Positions 5,224 to 7,149 of a stretch of DNA of 7,149 nt are shown one piece after another. The notes below the pieces were generated by a model. The model saw only the letters and a program-made list of their open reading frames with translations. It ran no database searches and was not told where the DNA came from. Source of the stretch: Acidobacteriota bacterium (GTDB lineage Bacteria > Acidobacteriota > Terriglobia > Terriglobales > Acidobacteriaceae); the NCBI GenBank assembly GCA_021781255.1, contig JAJXXG010001292.1:1-7149 (forward strand), read 5' to 3'. The translations under genes and the position numbers were made by a program. The first letter of the stretch is position 1. Each line of letters begins with the position of its first letter.

Positions 5224-7014
5224 TTGCCGCCTTCCCTGTGCCGACCTATGACTTTCAGAATCCTTCGTATTCCCGCGGCGTTCGTGTTTGGCACGGTGCT
5301 GCTCTCCAATGTCGCAACAGCGCAATCGCAGAGCACCGCGGCGCAGAGCCCCTATGGCGGCACGACGGTGGAGCAGATCATTGCTCGCATCAACGATCAG
5401 ATCATTACGACCTCCGACTACGACCGCGCCGAAAAGGAGCTGGACCAGGAAGAACGCCAGCGCGGAGCGTCGATGCAGGAGGCGTCAGATGCGCGGCGGG
5501 ATCTGCTGCGAAACCTGATTGACCAGCAGCTTTGGCTTTCAAAGGGCAAGGAGCTGGGGATCACGGGCGAAACAGATCTGATCAACCGGCTGAACGAGAT
5601 TCGCAAGCAGTACAACCTGGCCACTATGGAAGATCTGGAAAAGGCGGCGAAGGAACAGGGCGTCTCTTTTGAAGACTTCAAGGCGAACATCCGGAACGGG
5701 ATTATCACGCAGGATGTGATGCGGCAGGAAGTGGGTAATAAGATCTCGATCACGCCCGGCGAAGTGGAGCGGTACTACGAGGCTCACAAGCAGGACTATA
5801 CCCAGCCGGAGAGCGTGAACCTGGGCGAAATTCTGATTTCGACCGGGGACCAGGAGCCGCCGACGGAACAGAAGGTAGCGGCGGCGCAGGCGAAGGCGAA
5901 CGACATTGAGGCCAAGCTCCACGCGGGCGGAGATTTCAGCCAACTGGCGCGGAGCTTCAGCGATGGGCCGACGGCCTCTTCCGGGGGCGATCTGGGGCAG
6001 TTCCGGCGCGGAGCGCTGGCCAAGGTGCTGGAGGACCAGGTATTTCCGCTGAAGACGGGCCAGTTCACAGATCCGATTCGCACGCGCCAGGGTTTTGTGA
6101 TTCTCAAGGTGACGGCGCACAATCCTGGAGGCGTACAGCCCTTTAAGAATGTTCAGCAGGATGTTGAGCAGACTTATTTCATGAGCCTGATGGAGCCGGC
6201 GATGCGCGCCTATCTGACGAAGATGCGCGATGAGGCCTACATCGAGATCAAGCCCGGATATGTGGATACGGGCGCCAGCGCAAGTGAGCGGGTCTTCCCG
6301 ATCTCTTACTCGGCGTATAAGCCGCCGACGGGTAAAAAGAAGAAGAAGGTCGAGCGGACGCGATTCCGCGAGACGGGTCGAGGATTCCGCAACACGCAAC
6401 CGCAACTGGTGCCCGCTACAGCGACAACGACAACGCCGGCACAAGCGACACCCGGGACGACGGCGACGACGGCCGCAGCGAAGAGCGGGAAGAAGAAAGC
6501 CGGGAAGCAGGCGCAAGCCGCTTCCATGAAGCCGGGGAAGAAGGAAAAAATCCGGTATGGCCAGGCGCCTCAAGAGACGCTTCCCAACGCCGCCTCGGCG
6601 CAGACGGAAGATGCAGGAGCGGTGGAGAAGTCCGCGGCGAGTACAGAACCCGAGCCCGTGAATCCTCTGGAGGCCTCGAACGCGCCCACGAAGAAGACGC
6701 GCTTCAGCGATCGAGCCAAAGAGCAGAAAGTGGCCAAGACCGCCAAACTTGCCAAGCCGAGCAAGACGTCGGCCAAGGACACGATGACGCCGGATGCGCC
6801 GGATGCGGCGGAAGTGGCGGACCGGCAGGTGCAGTCCGCGCCGCTGGGACTGGGTGGGCATCAGGTGGCGAGCAAGAACAAGAAGCAGGCGACGACAACG
6901 GGCGAGAAGACGCGCCTGAGCGACCGCAACAAGACGGCGGACGACAAAAAAGCGGACGACAAAGACCAGGCGCATCCGAATAATGCCCCGGCCCCGGCAC
7001 CCACGCCGCAATAA
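5224..7014 (+). CDS. Secreted SurA/PpiC-type folding factor with long basic tail
   Basis: A 596-residue exported protein of the SurA/parvulin peptidyl-prolyl isomerase family, which chaperones polypeptides beyond the inner membrane. The signal peptide (FRILRIPAAFVFGTVLLSNV) ends near ATAQ (31-34). Residues 48-190 form a SurA-N-like helical chaperone domain, opening with VEQIIARINDQIITTSDYDR. Residues 197-297 form the rotamase domain, recognisable by DFSQLARSFSDGPTASSGGD and GQFTDPIRTRQGF. Both histidines expected in the parvulin active site are replaced (E202 in GEILI and V292 in GFVILKV), so isomerase activity is doubtful. Residues about 370-596 are a Lys/Ala/Thr/Pro-rich, apparently disordered tail with repeated KTRFSDR-like motifs. 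The TTG at 5224 has AAGGGGA five bases upstream. The ATG at 5248 gives a cleaner signal peptide but has no Shine-Dalgarno, and either is possible. The gene ends at TAA (7012-7014), just before a strong terminator. Confidence 0.88.
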   Translation: MPPSLCRPMTFRILRIPAAFVFGTVLLSNVATAQSQSTAAQSPYGGTTVEQIIARINDQIITTSDYDRAEKELDQEERQRGASMQEASDARRDLLRNLIDQQLWLSKGKELGITGETDLINRLNEIRKQYNLATMEDLEKAAKEQGVSFEDFKANIRNGIITQDVMRQEVGNKISITPGEVERYYEAHKQDYTQPESVNLGEILISTGDQEPPTEQKVAAAQAKANDIEAKLHAGGDFSQLARSFSDGPTASSGGDLGQFRRGALAKVLEDQVFPLKTGQFTDPIRTRQGFVILKVTAHNPGGVQPFKNVQQDVEQTYFMSLMEPAMRAYLTKMRDEAYIEIKPGYVDTGASASERVFPISYSAYKPPTGKKKKKVERTRFRETGRGFRNTQPQLVPATATTTTPAQATPGTTATTAAAKSGKKKAGKQAQAASMKPGKKEKIRYGQAPQETLPNAASAQTEDAGAVEKSAASTEPEPVNPLEASNAPTKKTRFSDRAKEQKVAKTAKLAKPSKTSAKDTMTPDAPDAAEVADRQVQSAPLGLGGHQVASKNKKQATTTGEKTRLSDRNKTADDKKADDKDQAHPNNAPAPAPTPQ

Positions 7015-7034
7015 TCGATGGACGCTTTGAACGG

Positions 7035-7072
7035 AGGCAGGGCCCGGAGCGATCCGGGCCCTGCCTGTTTTT
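7035..7072 (+). terminator. Strong Rho-independent terminator
   Basis: AGGCAGGGCCCGGA (7035-7048) and TCCGGGCCCTGCCT (7053-7066) form a 14-bp perfect stem closed by a GCGA loop, which fits the stable GNRA class. The stem is followed directly by GTTTTT (7067-7072). It starts 21 bases after the stop of the PpiC-like gene, so it ends that transcript. Confidence 0.93.
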
Positions 7073-7138
7073 GCGCGGATTGCGTGAGGGAAGGTTTGCT
7101 TTGCAGCGACGGCCCGGTGCGTTAATCTGACGGGCAGG

Positions 7139-7149
7139 ATGAAAGATCT
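7139..7149 (+). CDS. Possible start of the next gene, cut by the window end
   Basis: ATG AAA GAT CT begins at 7139, after the terminator, and is open to the window end. A purine-rich GGGCAGG abuts the ATG but is too close to act as a normal ribosome binding site. Only three codons are visible, so nothing can be said of the product. Confidence 0.2.

Noticed and set aside
5539..7011. 490-codon open frame on the minus strand opposite the PpiC-like gene
   Set aside because: Arg/Leu-rich nonsense composition. The plus strand encodes a clear SurA/PpiC domain protein ending at a strong terminator.
7096..7128. Promoter for the gene after the terminator
   Set aside because: TTGCTT/TTGCAG with TAATCT or GTTAAT match the consensus poorly and no pair has both good boxes and good spacing.

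Overview
The window is about 7.1 kb of GC-rich bacterial chromosome. The long acidic N-terminus of the S1 protein, the form of the signal peptidase active-site box and the paired SurA-type chaperone with a basic tail suggest an Acidobacteriota (Terriglobia-like) genome. That assignment rests on remembered family resemblance, not on a search. No rRNA, tRNA, CRISPR array, insertion sequence or phage gene is visible.

Layout: (1) 4-837, minus strand, a complete type I signal peptidase (lepB). (2) 838-1168, a 331-base gap without an intact gene. It holds a possible decayed minus-strand reading frame ending just before lepB, a period-9 microrepeat, a 10-bp palindrome and an 8-bp hairpin. (3) 1169-1468, minus strand, a 99-residue helical protein I do not recognise. 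(4) 1582-3339, plus strand, a secreted protein of about 585 residues that looks like two tandem parallel beta-helix modules. (5) 3409-5121, plus strand, ribosomal protein S1 (rpsA), whose last codons are out of frame after a run of six G. (6) 5224-7014, plus strand, a secreted SurA/PpiC-type folding factor with both parvulin active-site histidines replaced and a 250-residue basic, low-complexity tail. (7) 7035-7072, a textbook Rho-independent terminator. A possible next gene starts at 7139 and is cut by the window end.

The genes share a loose theme of protein synthesis and export. S1 helps ribosomes load mRNA, the signal peptidase cleaves exported precursors, the PpiC-like protein would chaperone exported polypeptides, and the beta-helix protein is itself an exported client. 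The three plus-strand genes could be partly co-transcribed (gaps of 69 and about 103-110 bases), but I see no proof of one operon.

I did not find a clear new biological system. The observations most worth checking are the rpsA frameshift in a G tract, the histidine-less parvulin domain with repeated TR(F/L)SDR motifs in its tail, and the double beta-helix enzyme of unsettled function.
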